A stretch of 64,000 nucleotides of DNA from Acholoe squamosa (GCA_949317995.1 OX439041.1:13857501-13921500); one strand, 5' to 3'; positions 42,691-52,470 are shown, numbered from the stretch's first letter. Made by a program: numbers and translations. Notes: generated from the sequence alone by a model not told the origin.

Positions 42691-45600
42691 TGGGGGTTGT
42701 GTCAACGGCATCTGACATAGCCCCGAGTGGGAACGAATGCCAAAATGCTACCGGGGGTGTCCCGGTGGAAGATTTCGAGTCAATTACACCTGGAGGCCGG
42801 GTGGCTGAGGGTGCGCACCCCTGCACCTCGGCCGGGGCCAGGGACCCTAGTGTTGATATGTGCAGGAGCGATCGTATGGAGGCGAGTGGCCACACTAGGG
42901 GAGAGGAAGGATGGATCAAAGAGTTGATTCGAGTGTGTGGGACACGCCTTCCCCCAAGTCATCCGTGTCTGGAATTCCTGAGAGGACTCGGATTGAATCT
43001 TGGTGATTCGGGAGACTTTCACCAGTTTACCAGTAACCCCTTGCCTTTAGGGGGGAGACGGTGGTATGTACCCATATCTGTGGAAGGCCGGGTGGGAGAA
43101 TTCTTAGTGGATACTGGAGCTAGTCATTCATGTGTGTCCAAAAGATTCTTCGATTCGGTGACCGGCAGCCATGAGAACCTCAAAACGGGGGTAAATCCTT
43201 GCACGGCCGACGGAAGCAGTATGCGTACATTTGGTAGGACGTTTATGCCTATCCATATAGGAGGCAAAGAATTTGTTCTTTCGCCAACTATAGCAGAGGT
43301 TAGTGATGACGGAATCCTCGGATTGGATTTTGCAAGCTTATACGGGGCCGTCTTGGACCCGAGGGACGGTATGATGAGTATACGGAACCCGTATGGCTTG
43401 CATGTCCAATGCGTATTAAGACAGGTGTCTTCGGTTGCAGCAGTGGTACATACGGTGAAGATCCCTCCGGGTACCACTTGCGATGTCCTTTGTGGCGGAT
43501 CCATGGCTCAGAGGAATGAAACTGGAGTCTACGAACCCGACACGGTGTATTTGTCAAGCATCGGGTTAGACTCAGTGGATACATTAGTGGCTAATGCAGC
43601 TTGGTCTGTATTACCCATAACTAACCGAAGTGGTTCGGTGGTTTATTTGAGGCGAGGCGACAGTGTTGGAAGGATGAGTTCGGTAGAACATGTCGCCGAG
43701 GCTAAATTTAACAAACCACTAAACCCAGTTAGTCAGCATCCCATGGATGAAGAATTCCAAAAGCTGATTGATCAGTCAGATTTAAAGAATACGGACGATA
43801 AGGATTGCCTAGCGAGACTTCTACAAAAGTACGAAGGTGCTTTTGGTAGGGAAGGAGGCCCGGTGGGTAGATCCGATAAGGTGTTGCACACCATAGATGT
43901 GGGCAACGAGAAACCTTTTAAAATCCCGTATCGTAGACTTCCCCTCAAGAAGAAGTTAATCTGTGAAGAGCAAATACAAAAACAGTTGGACCTAGGGGTA
44001 ATCGTGCCTAGCTCGAGTCCCTGGTCCAGCCCTGTTTGTATGACTACTAAGAAAGACGGTACAATCCGCTTCTGTGTCGACTACCGGAAATTGAACGGTA
44101 TAACAAAGAAGAACTCGTATCCTTTACCAAGGATAGACGAGACTTTAGATAGCTTGGGCGGAAACCAATGGTTCTGTACCTTGGATTTACAGTCCGGATA
44201 TTGGCAAATACCAATGCACCCCAATGACAAGGAGAAGACAGCATTCTCCAGTCATATGGGGCTATTTGAGTATAATGTCTTACCCTTCGGATTGTGTAAC
44301 GCCCCCGCTACATTCGAGGCTATGATGGAATCCTTACTGAGTGACCTTTTGTGGAAGAAATGCCTGGTTTACTTGGATGATGTGGTCGTGTTCGGCAAGT
44401 CATTCAAGGAATGCCATGCGAATCTGCAATTAGTCCTCGACCGGATACTATCAAACGGTCTTAAACTTAAACCCAAGAAATGTAATTTGTTTAAGAAAAC
44501 CATTACATACTTGGGAAGGATCATTACTCCTAACGGGGTGAGTGCGGATCCGGAAAAATTAGAAGCTGTAGAAAATTGGGAAAGACCCACGAGTGCTAAG
44601 GAGGTGAGATCATTTTTAGGATTTTGTTCCTATTATCGTGATTTCATACCGAATTACTCTCGTGTCAGCTTCCCCATGCAGTGCTTAGCTCACTGGACCC
44701 CGGGTAGGGCACGGGACCCATTCCCATGGACCAGCGAGCAAGAAGAGTCTTTTAAGAAAATAAAAGATTTATTTAGGAATACACCCGTGCTGAAATATCC
44801 CACTCCCGAGGGACATTTCATCTTAGACACCGATGCGAGCAATGATGCGATTGGGGCAGCTCTCTCTCAGGTCCAAGAGGGAGTCGAAGTGCCAATAGCA
44901 TTTGCTAGCAACACGTTAAGCAAGACACAGCGAAATTATTGTACCACCAAGCGAGAACTCCTCGCTGTAGTGGTGTATACGAAGAAGTTCAAGCATTTCC
45001 TTTGGGGAAGTGACTTTACTTTAAGAACAGACCATTCGTCTCTTAGGTGGCTCCTTAACTTTAAGGACGCCGAGGGGATGATTGGACGTTGGTTAGCTCA
45101 CCTATCCGAATTCGGATTAGAGCATAAACAAATAGAGCACCGACCCGGTGCTAAACACATCAATGCGGATGCCTTGTCAAGACGGCCTATCCGAAGGTGC
45201 CAAAATGCCACATGTGAAGACTGCGGGGCCCACAATGCTGTGGTAGCCGGGCTGGTATTTAATTATACCACCCCCCGTATCCCCTGGGAGGAGGCTGTAT
45301 GCAGCTATCTCGATTGGTCCCCGGAGACCATCAAGAAGTTTCAACAGTCAGACCCCACCACTGCGCGCATAATGGAATACCTACGGTCAGGTATTAAACC
45401 GGCAAGGCCACTAGTTTCCCTGGAGGATAGGGAAGCGAGGCGGTTGCTAGCTCAATGGACCGAGCTAGAGATCCGAGACAGCATACTATGTAGGTGGAAG
45501 ACAACTCCCACCAACGGTAGGCTGTTGCAAATAGTGATACCCGCCCCGATGAGGAGGGATATCATGTATTATTGCCATGGCCACCAAACGAGTGGCCATT

Positions 45601-46925
45601 TCGGTAAGAAAAGGTCGATAGAGCGTCTACAAAGGCGTTACTACTGGCCCGGTATGAGAGGCGACCTGCTCCGGTGGATCGCCACTTGCCCGGATTGTTG
45701 TAAAAACAAACCGGGACCTGGCCTGGGTAAGCAACCCTTATCACAGAATTTGTTTGGTGTCAGATTCGCTCGAGTAGCGATAGACATCATCAGTGGGATT
45801 AAGACGACGCCGCGAGACAATACTTGTATGATGGTCGTAACCGACTATTATACTAAGTACACTCGGGTGTTCCCCCTTCCTAACCACAAAGCCGCCACAT
45901 GCGCGGAAGCATTTGTGAAAGGCTGGGTGCTGCATTTGGGTGTTCCCCTTATGATGCACAGTGATCAAGGAAGGGAGTTCGAGTCAGAACTTTGGCAGGA
46001 GATGTGCCATTACCTAGCCATTTGTAAGACCCGAACAAACCCGTACCGACCACAGTCGGATGGGCAGGTAGAGCGCTTCAATAGAACCCTCATACAAGTA
46101 CTAAAGCCCCTGGTTAATACCCACCAGGATGACTGGGATGAACAGTGCGAGTTTGTAGTACATGCCTACAACAACACTGTCCATTCATCAACTAACTGCA
46201 CCCCAAACATGCTAGTGTTCGGCGAGGACATCATAATGCCCGCCGACTTAGTGTATGGAGTGGTTGGAATAGACCCGGAGGCGCCCTGCACGGTGCTGTT
46301 TGTAGAGTCATTAAGGGACCGGTTCAAACAGGCATACGAGGCCGTTCGGAAAGAACTGCTGAAGAGTGCGAAGTGGCAGAAGGTGGGCTATGACACCAAT
46401 GCTAAACGAATTCGTTTTAATGTTGGGGACAAAGTACTAAGGTACTACGAGCCGCTGGATAAACTGAAGCTCGTAACGCCTTGGGAAGGTCCGTTTAAAA
46501 TCGTTCGTGTCATCTCCGAGTCCACGGTGATGATAGAGGACTGCCTGACGGGTAGAAAATGGAAGACAAATGTCGGAAAACTTCGGCCCTGGAAGGGGCG
46601 CGAAGAGGCGGAGAGGGAGTTCGGCTACAAACCACCTGTATCTGTCCCTAGTGGACCGAGCGTGGTAGTACCGACGAAGCGCCCTAGAGGCCGGCCGAGA
46701 AAGACGCCGGGAGACGAGGTTATGGTAAAAAAGAAGACGAAGGCCAGGAAACGACCTAATCGTAAGAAATGGAAGAAAGTCTCGCTGAGTGAAGGCATTA
46801 CGTATGGGAAGGGTCCCGCTTTGACTAAGCGAGATCCAGAAAAGGCCGTACGTAAAGCCGGGAAAAATAAAATGCTAACCGAAGGCGTTAGACGCAGCCC
46901 CCGGTTGAGGTCTGCTGTAACCTAA
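42690..46925 (+). CDS. Element B Pol: protease, RT, RNase H, integrase
   Basis: Open for 1,411 codons from the gag stop, without a usable ATG near the start, so expressed as Gag-Pol. Counting from 42,690: aspartic protease DTGAS at residue ~141; RT with DLGVIVPSSSPWSSP, LDLQSGYW, LPFGLCNAPATF and YLDD at 561-564; RNase H FILDTDASNDAIG. The integrase HHCC finger starts H963 (HGHQTSGH ... CPDCC), and the catalytic triad D1032, D1092, E1128 has 35 residues between the last two. A GPF-type module (TPWEGPFKIVRV) follows, and the basic C-terminus contains an AT-hook-like RPRGRPRK and KKK/RKRP clusters. Order PR-RT-RH-IN is that of Ty3/Gypsy (Metaviridae). All catalytic residues are present, so it is potentially functional. 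Confidence 0.95.
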   Translation: MGVVSTASDIAPSGNECQNATGGVPVEDFESITPGGRVAEGAHPCTSAGARDPSVDMCRSDRMEASGHTRGEEGWIKELIRVCGTRLPPSHPCLEFLRGLGLNLGDSGDFHQFTSNPLPLGGRRWYVPISVEGRVGEFLVDTGASHSCVSKRFFDSVTGSHENLKTGVNPCTADGSSMRTFGRTFMPIHIGGKEFVLSPTIAEVSDDGILGLDFASLYGAVLDPRDGMMSIRNPYGLHVQCVLRQVSSVAAVVHTVKIPPGTTCDVLCGGSMAQRNETGVYEPDTVYLSSIGLDSVDTLVANAAWSVLPITNRSGSVVYLRRGDSVGRMSSVEHVAEAKFNKPLNPVSQHPMDEEFQKLIDQSDLKNTDDKDCLARLLQKYEGAFGREGGPVGRSDKVLHTIDVGNEKPFKIPYRRLPLKKKLICEEQIQKQLDLGVIVPSSSPWSSPVCMTTKKDGTIRFCVDYRKLNGITKKNSYPLPRIDETLDSLGGNQWFCTLDLQSGYWQIPMHPNDKEKTAFSSHMGLFEYNVLPFGLCNAPATFEAMMESLLSDLLWKKCLVYLDDVVVFGKSFKECHANLQLVLDRILSNGLKLKPKKCNLFKKTITYLGRIITPNGVSADPEKLEAVENWERPTSAKEVRSFLGFCSYYRDFIPNYSRVSFPMQCLAHWTPGRARDPFPWTSEQEESFKKIKDLFRNTPVLKYPTPEGHFILDTDASNDAIGAALSQVQEGVEVPIAFASNTLSKTQRNYCTTKRELLAVVVYTKKFKHFLWGSDFTLRTDHSSLRWLLNFKDAEGMIGRWLAHLSEFGLEHKQIEHRPGAKHINADALSRRPIRRCQNATCEDCGAHNAVVAGLVFNYTTPRIPWEEAVCSYLDWSPETIKKFQQSDPTTARIMEYLRSGIKPARPLVSLEDREARRLLAQWTELEIRDSILCRWKTTPTNGRLLQIVIPAPMRRDIMYYCHGHQTSGHFGKKRSIERLQRRYYWPGMRGDLLRWIATCPDCCKNKPGPGLGKQPLSQNLFGVRFARVAIDIISGIKTTPRDNTCMMVVTDYYTKYTRVFPLPNHKAATCAEAFVKGWVLHLGVPLMMHSDQGREFESELWQEMCHYLAICKTRTNPYRPQSDGQVERFNRTLIQVLKPLVNTHQDDWDEQCEFVVHAYNNTVHSSTNCTPNMLVFGEDIIMPADLVYGVVGIDPEAPCTVLFVESLRDRFKQAYEAVRKELLKSAKWQKVGYDTNAKRIRFNVGDKVLRYYEPLDKLKLVTPWEGPFKIVRVISESTVMIEDCLTGRKWKTNVGKLRPWKGREEAEREFGYKPPVSVPSGPSVVVPTKRPRGRPRKTPGDEVMVKKKTKARKRPNRKKWKKVSLSEGITYGKGPALTKRDPEKAVRKAGKNKMLTEGVRRSPRLRSAVT

Positions 46926-47442
46926 CTCAGTACACAACGAGCTGCTGCGTGTTGTCCGCCATAGGCAGGCAACATACGTTCCACGGCTAGAGATGTCGAA
47001 CGCGCCCCCCCCCGGGTGGCTGTATCCCGTGAGTGGCGGTCGGATTAACCGGTACATTCGCTTTGAAGCGTTGTATACACCGCCAAGCTCCAGACGATAG
47101 CACTCGGGTAGTAGGCCGCGTCTCACATGTCGAGTCGAATGTTGGTTCGGATCTAATTCCCTAGGTGGCGCTGCTGGTGTGGCGGGAAAGCGCGGAACTA
47201 GGTCACCGGATAGCCATGGCGGGATCTCGCGAGACGAGAGGTCTGACGTCATACTGGTCATAACTAGAGCGGACTCGTGGTGGTTAGACGCCACCCGTTT
47301 TTGCTCTAGTTATTTGTCGGTGGTTGTACAGCCTGTAGCTGTCGTGTTAGCCTAGCTAACCCTACTCCTCTCTGTTGGACGAATCCTTCGGGAGGAGTCC
47401 AACAAAACTTGCCAATTTATTTTGGAAGTCGGACCCGGTGCC
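46926..47442 (+). promoter_or_regulatory. Element B pol-ORF3 spacer with promoter-like block
   Basis: GC-rich 517-bp spacer. TCTCGCGAGA at 47,225-47,234, then 9 bp, then TGACGTCA at 47,244-47,251; the same pair and spacing occur in A. TCTCGCGAGA is a known core element of TATA-less animal promoters and TGACGTCA is the CREB/ATF site. A GGCGGGAAA E2F-like word lies at ~47,181. It could drive a separate ORF3 mRNA. Confidence 0.55.
47374..47403 (+). other. Hairpin with UUCG loop before ORF3
   Basis: GTTGGAC pairs with GTCCAAC; inside, TCC-TTCG-GGA forms a second stem closed by a UUCG loop. It ends 39 bp before the ORF3 ATG and is identical in A (15,825-15,854). Confidence 0.6.
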
Positions 47443-50400
47443 ATGGCACAGGGAACGATTGACGCTGCGCGTCAAACTGCCAACATTCCGTTGGAACAAG
47501 ACGAGGACCCGAAGGTCTCGTCTCGGGTCGAGGAATCTATGGATTCTTCGACAGAGGAGGCCGCCCGGACGCTCTCGGCTATGGCCGAGGCAACCGACCG
47601 GGAGAGAATGCCACCTCCACCACCGCCACGCCCGGAGCGCCCGTCTACAACAGCCGCTTCGGGTAGCAATGTGGATGTCCTGGACATTCCAATGTATCCT
47701 CCGGGATTCAGGACTCAGATCAGACGTCTAGCACACGTTGATCGCCAGGAAGGTCTCGTCTACACCTCCTGGGGTACGTACATCCCTATGCACGCCTCCA
47801 TGTTCGGATGCGGGCCTATGGCGGTGGAACAGGGCGTGCCCGAGCCTATACCAGATGAACTTAAGACGATGGTAATAGACTCGTGCAGTGACGAGCTGGC
47901 TGACAACATGCCAGTTTCTTGGCTCCGCAACTATTTAAAGTTGGCGGAGAATATGGCGACTAACGAGAATTTAGCTCGAGCCGTCTTGATCTCTGCGGGC
48001 ATCATCCAGAAGGCCGCGGAGTTAAGGAAGTCTGAATCCGACATGGATACAGACTCCACAGTAACCTTGTCGTCGGTGGAAACCGACCGGGTCAAGCGAT
48101 TGACCGGTAAACCTGCGCCCAAGGGTCCTCTCACTGAGAGCGATCTGGAGGCTGAGGATGTCCGCATCGCCGTCGAGAGGTCCACGACCGAGACCGACCC
48201 AGCTGCCGACATCCCGGAGGCACCTGGCGAGATCTCGGAAGAGGACATCTCGCGCCAGCAGGCTGCTGTAGAGGCAAAGCGAGCCGAGCTTGCCAAGCAG
48301 CAGAAGGAGCTCACCGCGGCTCGCCGGGCCCATCGCAAGCAGAAGGCCCAACAAAAATCTGAGATCTCTTCCGACTCTGACTCCCCGGTCAGCGGAAGGA
48401 GGAGCCCTCGGACAGTGGACAGGAGCCGACGCGAGTCGGATTCCAGTCCCGAAGTTCCGGCCCAACCGACTAAGGTTGTGCGCCGGAAGAAAAAGAATGG
48501 AGCGAAAGCGTCTCCGGCAGAGCCCACGCCCCCCACCAAGCCGAGGGGTAAGGGCAAACCGAAGACGCCCGCTCCCACTACTACGACCACCACGGTAACC
48601 ACCTCGGTTACTGCATCTTCCACAGCCAGCACGTCGGGTGCAAAGGCGAAGTCCCCTACCAAGGCTCCGACTGGTACTACCACCTCCAGCCGAGCCAGCC
48701 GTAAGGGAGCTAATATATACACGGACAGTCAGGAGAGCGAAAGCGATCCAGAGCTGCCCGAGTCTGCCAAATCTGATTTGGAGTCCGTGACAACGTGGGA
48801 AGAAATGACCACGGATGTTCCCAAGGACGACAATCAGAAGTGGATGTGGAAGAACGCAGCCGAGGGGTTCCAGGAACGGACTCCCCGCTGCTTCGCGGAC
48901 TGTGCTTACGACACAGTCCACTTTATGTGTCCGAGCGCCGTCAATAAGGACGGTGACAGCGATGACGAGGAGTGGATGAAGTCCGGCCCCTCGGATACGC
49001 CAGTAGGCAAGTTCTACCTGATTTGGATTGACCAGCTCAAGTCCAAATTAGGCTCTGTCTACAGCTATGAGGCCCGGACGAAAGTCCAGTGGGCAATGAC
49101 CCAATGGGGACCAACCGGCAACCGCCGAAGGTGCCCGTTCGAGTCTTGCCAGCTGGCTCTCACGGGTGAGAAGGTGTTCGAGACGAAGCCCCGCTTCGCT
49201 CGGCACATCGTCGAGTTTCATATGCATCACAAGCCCGTGATGATGTGTGTGCTCGGGGACCGCCCGAGTAAACATTGTGATGGCTCGTTCAGCACTCACC
49301 GGCGCCGAGACATGGCTCTGCATTTGCAGAAGGCCCATGGCATCGGCCTGGAGAAGACCAGGAAACGAGCCATCAAGTGCTTCAGCGAGCTCCTTGCTAA
49401 TTGGTCCGCGCTGAGCAATAGAGAAGTGAAGGAGCAGGCATTCGAGACCGGATTCTGCTCGTGGAAGAGCGGCAACTTGCTGGCATACTTCCAGACGAAC
49501 TCCTCGTCCACGAAATTCGGGATGCCCAGTGAGGTGCACCTGAAGGTGAAAAAGTGGCGAGGAGACGATAAGCGAGAGAAGGCCAAAGCCCGCTCTAAAG
49601 GTCCAAACGGAGGCACAGTCACGACTGCTGCTTCCAAGAGGACCCGAGCAGACCGGTCCGTGAGCCCTTCGAACGGCAAGGACCAGCCCAGACCAGCCAA
49701 CCCAGCTGATCGTCGCGAGTCGGGACAACAAGTCTCGGCTCTCGATATGCCTGGCAACCAGGCCCGCAGGTCGGGTAGCCAGGCGACCGCACCGGCGACT
49801 CCAGCCACCTCCACACCTGCACCCGCGGAACAACGCCCGGGCGAAGCCTCTGGCGGCCTGGATGATGGGGGCGAACTCTTCGCTCCCCCATCCGGGTATT
49901 CTACTTGGTGGGCTGGAGAGGGATCCTCCGGCAAGCGCCCCACGTACAGCGAGTACGCAGCGAAATTCCCTTCAATGGGATCGGCTGGACCCGAGTCGCA
50001 GGTCCTTACCTCCTTGGGCCGGGCCAAAACCCGTGGTAGAGGCCGCGGTGGGCTGGAGTCCACCCGAGGCTCCCCGGGTGGTGGCCGAGGCCGAGGAGGC
50101 ATCACGGTGGAGGGCCCGTCTGCTCCTCCAACAGGCACCCCGCCTGTCTCAGTGGAGGCCCCAGCGCCACCACCAGTGATAGTTCCACCGACGGGTCCTC
50201 GGGTACCCCTAATGGAACTGATCTCCGGTACCCTGTCAGGTCTTCAGGATCCGAATACGTTCGTCGACCACCGCGATGTCCGAACGGTTCAGATCCAGAA
50301 TGACCTGATGGCAGAATGGCAGGCATTGCACCGCCAGAAGTCTATTGACTACTGGCGTGTGATGACTGAAGCCACCGTCAATCTGGTCTACGAGATCCAG

Positions 50401-50952
50401 AGGCGGGAGGAAGAGAAAATAAGGGAGCTGGAAAGGAAGAAGGTCGAGGAAGCCCTCGAGTCCTGCCGACGGAGACAGAAGGAAGCCGAAAAGCTTAAAG
50501 AGTTTCACGAAGCTGAAAACTCCAGATATATCCATCGATTTAAGGAGGCTGACCTCAAGTTTTTCCTGGCATTCGGGAAACATCTGGAGGAGTGGGACGG
50601 CTTACCGTCGTCTCTTATCTTCGTACCAGATATACCCCCGGATGCCCCGCCAGCCCCGGCTACTCCACCGGTTCTGGCCACTCCACCGGTCCCGGCTGCT
50701 CCGCCAGTTCCGGCAGCTCTCCTGCTCCCGCCCCCCACTTGGAACACCCGGGCTGTCCCAACTGCCACGGTTGCTGCACCAGCATCCGAGGCAATGGACA
50801 GCCCGTCCGCAGTGATGAGGGCCTTGAGCTTGGGGAGCGAGACTCCCAGCGAGGCTTCAGCGGCGCTCTCTACGAGCAGCTGTAGCAGCTCGGCTCCATC
50901 TGTCTCAGTGGAGCCGGCTGAGAAGATGGACACAGATCCTGAAGATCTTTGA
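47443..50952 (+). CDS. Element B ORF3, large zinc-finger/RGG/coiled-coil protein
   Basis: ATG at 47,443 (CGGTGCCATGG context), 1,169 residues. It lies where env sits in errantiviruses, but no signal peptide, transmembrane segment or furin-like site is visible. Order of features: poly-Pro run (~57-62); a conserved globular stretch (~75-180); coiled coil ~265-305; Ser/Lys/Pro/Thr-rich disordered part with RRKKKNG (~345-440). Then comes a Trp-rich globular region with two candidate zinc fingers from ~564 to ~632 (CPFESC...H-x4-H and C...C...H-x4-H with HLQKAH). An RGG box lies at ~862-886 (TRGRGRGG, GGGRGRGG), a second coiled coil at ~982-1027, and (P/A)P-rich repeats before an acidic end (MDTDPEDL). 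It is probably a nuclear or RNA/DNA-binding accessory factor. I recognise no known family for the whole protein. The A copy has diverged but keeps every part. Confidence 0.8.
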   Translation: MAQGTIDAARQTANIPLEQDEDPKVSSRVEESMDSSTEEAARTLSAMAEATDRERMPPPPPPRPERPSTTAASGSNVDVLDIPMYPPGFRTQIRRLAHVDRQEGLVYTSWGTYIPMHASMFGCGPMAVEQGVPEPIPDELKTMVIDSCSDELADNMPVSWLRNYLKLAENMATNENLARAVLISAGIIQKAAELRKSESDMDTDSTVTLSSVETDRVKRLTGKPAPKGPLTESDLEAEDVRIAVERSTTETDPAADIPEAPGEISEEDISRQQAAVEAKRAELAKQQKELTAARRAHRKQKAQQKSEISSDSDSPVSGRRSPRTVDRSRRESDSSPEVPAQPTKVVRRKKKNGAKASPAEPTPPTKPRGKGKPKTPAPTTTTTTVTTSVTASSTASTSGAKAKSPTKAPTGTTTSSRASRKGANIYTDSQESESDPELPESAKSDLESVTTWEEMTTDVPKDDNQKWMWKNAAEGFQERTPRCFADCAYDTVHFMCPSAVNKDGDSDDEEWMKSGPSDTPVGKFYLIWIDQLKSKLGSVYSYEARTKVQWAMTQWGPTGNRRRCPFESCQLALTGEKVFETKPRFARHIVEFHMHHKPVMMCVLGDRPSKHCDGSFSTHRRRDMALHLQKAHGIGLEKTRKRAIKCFSELLANWSALSNREVKEQAFETGFCSWKSGNLLAYFQTNSSSTKFGMPSEVHLKVKKWRGDDKREKAKARSKGPNGGTVTTAASKRTRADRSVSPSNGKDQPRPANPADRRESGQQVSALDMPGNQARRSGSQATAPATPATSTPAPAEQRPGEASGGLDDGGELFAPPSGYSTWWAGEGSSGKRPTYSEYAAKFPSMGSAGPESQVLTSLGRAKTRGRGRGGLESTRGSPGGGRGRGGITVEGPSAPPTGTPPVSVEAPAPPPVIVPPTGPRVPLMELISGTLSGLQDPNTFVDHRDVRTVQIQNDLMAEWQALHRQKSIDYWRVMTEATVNLVYEIQRREEEKIRELERKKVEEALESCRRRQKEAEKLKEFHEAENSRYIHRFKEADLKFFLAFGKHLEEWDGLPSSLIFVPDIPPDAPPAPATPPVLATPPVPAAPPVPAALLLPPPTWNTRAVPTATVAAPASEAMDSPSAVMRALSLGSETPSEASAALSTSSCSSSAPSVSVEPAEKMDTDPEDL

Positions 50953-51701
50953 GTGTCCATCTGTTGGTGTCTCCTTGTACCCGAGGGTAAATGCATTTAG
51001 TATGCCAGAGGCACTGTTCCTTACGCTGGACTCCTGATACCTGGAACGTAACCTGCAGCGAGGATGGACGCTAACCCGAACACCCAAAGGACTACAACAT
51101 CTAACCGGGTCTCCATCTTCCCATCTTCATCACGGCACATCATAACAGCAACGTGGTTTGCCACCACACATATGTCGCCGGGTGGAGCTGCAGAAACCAG
51201 TCGTTCCAGGTTCGCCGGAAGTCCGGTATATTGTAAGGGTGATCCTGCTACCCTGGTAGGACACCTATATTTCATATTTTGTATAAATCTATTTTTATAT
51301 CGTATATTATATTCTTGTAAGTAAAAGTACTCAAAATTTTTTCGGGTTATTTACCCCACCTCGGGTCGGTAAAAACATTGTAAAAATTTATTAATATCAC
51401 CTTACTACACATCCAATATTCTTCGTCGCGTCTCATGTTTAATAATAACACAGTTGTAATATTACCACCATAGGTCGATGGTCCATAAGGGGCCACTTCC
51501 TATTTTTGTTATTATTTATAAACACTTCGGGTTATATACGATGATGCCTTATTGTGTACATATAACTTATAATGCCCCTTAAATGTTCTATATTTAATAC
51601 GAACTGTGTATATATAGACTTACCTATTTATTTATAACACCACTGTATAAAGTCAACAATAGTTACTTATTAATTACACCCAACCCTAGGTAAAGTCTAG
51701 T
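50953..51701 (+). other. Element B 3' noncoding region
   Basis: About 750 bp, AT-rich toward the end, homologous to 19,256-19,995 in A. No ORF with conserved protein content. Confidence 0.6.
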
Positions 51702-51709
51702 GGGGGTGG
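51702..51709 (+). other. Element B polypurine tract
   Basis: GGGGGTGG directly before the 3' LTR, as in A. Confidence 0.75.
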
Positions 51710-52076
51710 TGTAGGGGCCGGCATCATTGTATATATATTAGTGCCGTTCATCCGAGAGACGTGTTCGTGTGGTGCTTGTTCCTTCTATGCTAGCTAGGTG
51801 TCGCCTTGCGATACCTCGTTGGTACAAGAGGGGGCAGCACCATGCCTCGCGTCCAGCTCCTACTAAGGAGCCGGACGAGCGGCAGAAGGGGACTGGACAT
51901 GGTCCAGTCCAGACGCTATTACTTTGCTGCTGCTAAAGAGATTAAATAAAGTCCTACCCGAGAGGTAGGGGTTTCTGGGGCTTTGCCCAACCCGAACTAC
52001 TCGTGTTGTGTTGGTACATCTAGTGGTAAGCGAGCCAAAGAGCCACCCAACATATAGGTCAATACGAACCATTACA
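51710..52076 (+). repeat. Element B 3' LTR
   Basis: 367 bp, two differences from the 5' LTR by eye. Followed by the CCTG duplication. Confidence 0.95.
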
Positions 52077-52226
52077 CCTGTAATTCTTTTAGTTTAAATG
52101 TGCATAAATGCAGTGAATTTAGCATCTAAATAAGTCACGTGACCTGGGGTGCGGGTCAAGACAAAGTATTGCACTTGGGGTGAGCAGATTGCCATTTCTT
52201 GGTTAAACCTACAAGGCTGTGTTATT

Positions 52227-52313
52227 CACACACACACACACAGACACACACACACACACACAGACACACACACACAGACACACACACACACACAGACACA
52301 CACAAACACACAA

Positions 52314-52387
<74 letters not shown>
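52227..52387. repeat. Compound (CA)n-(TA)n microsatellite
   Basis: CA repeats with CAGA and CAAA interruptions to ~52,330, then ~28 TA units. The Thr/His and Tyr/Ile ORFs here are artefacts of the repeat. Confidence 0.95.
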
Positions 52388-52390
<3 letters not shown>

Positions 52391-52470
52391 CATTCATTCC
52401 ATGATTGAAATTGTTGTACCTAAATCGGCCCTTCAATGGTAAATGAAGCATTGATGAATCATGTCCACAC

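Larger units (their letters stand above)
39221..52076 (+). mobile_element. Gypsy LTR retrotransposon B, apparently intact, three ORFs
   Basis: 12,856 bp. Two 367-bp LTRs differ at two positions by eye (near 39,335/51,824 and the ATATAAGT/ATATAGGT site near the end). Both sides carry the duplication CCTG (39,217-39,220; 52,077-52,080). gag, pol and ORF3 are all full-length. It sits in intron 3 of the SLC6 gene in the same transcriptional sense, so its poly(A) signals and splice sites could interfere with the host transcript. High LTR identity implies a recent insertion, possibly polymorphic. Confidence 0.95.

Noticed and set aside
47931-50138. Long minus-strand ORFs (up to 299 codons) opposite ORF3
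   Set aside because: GC-rich antisense shadows of ORF3; they are not preserved as long frames in element A.
47443-50952. ORF3 as a retroviral envelope gene
   Set aside because: No signal peptide, transmembrane helix, cleavage site or sequon-rich ectodomain; it has zinc-finger and RGG features instead.
52149-52451. His/Thr/Tyr/Ile and Cys/Val-rich ORFs in all frames
   Set aside because: Products of the CA/TA microsatellite.
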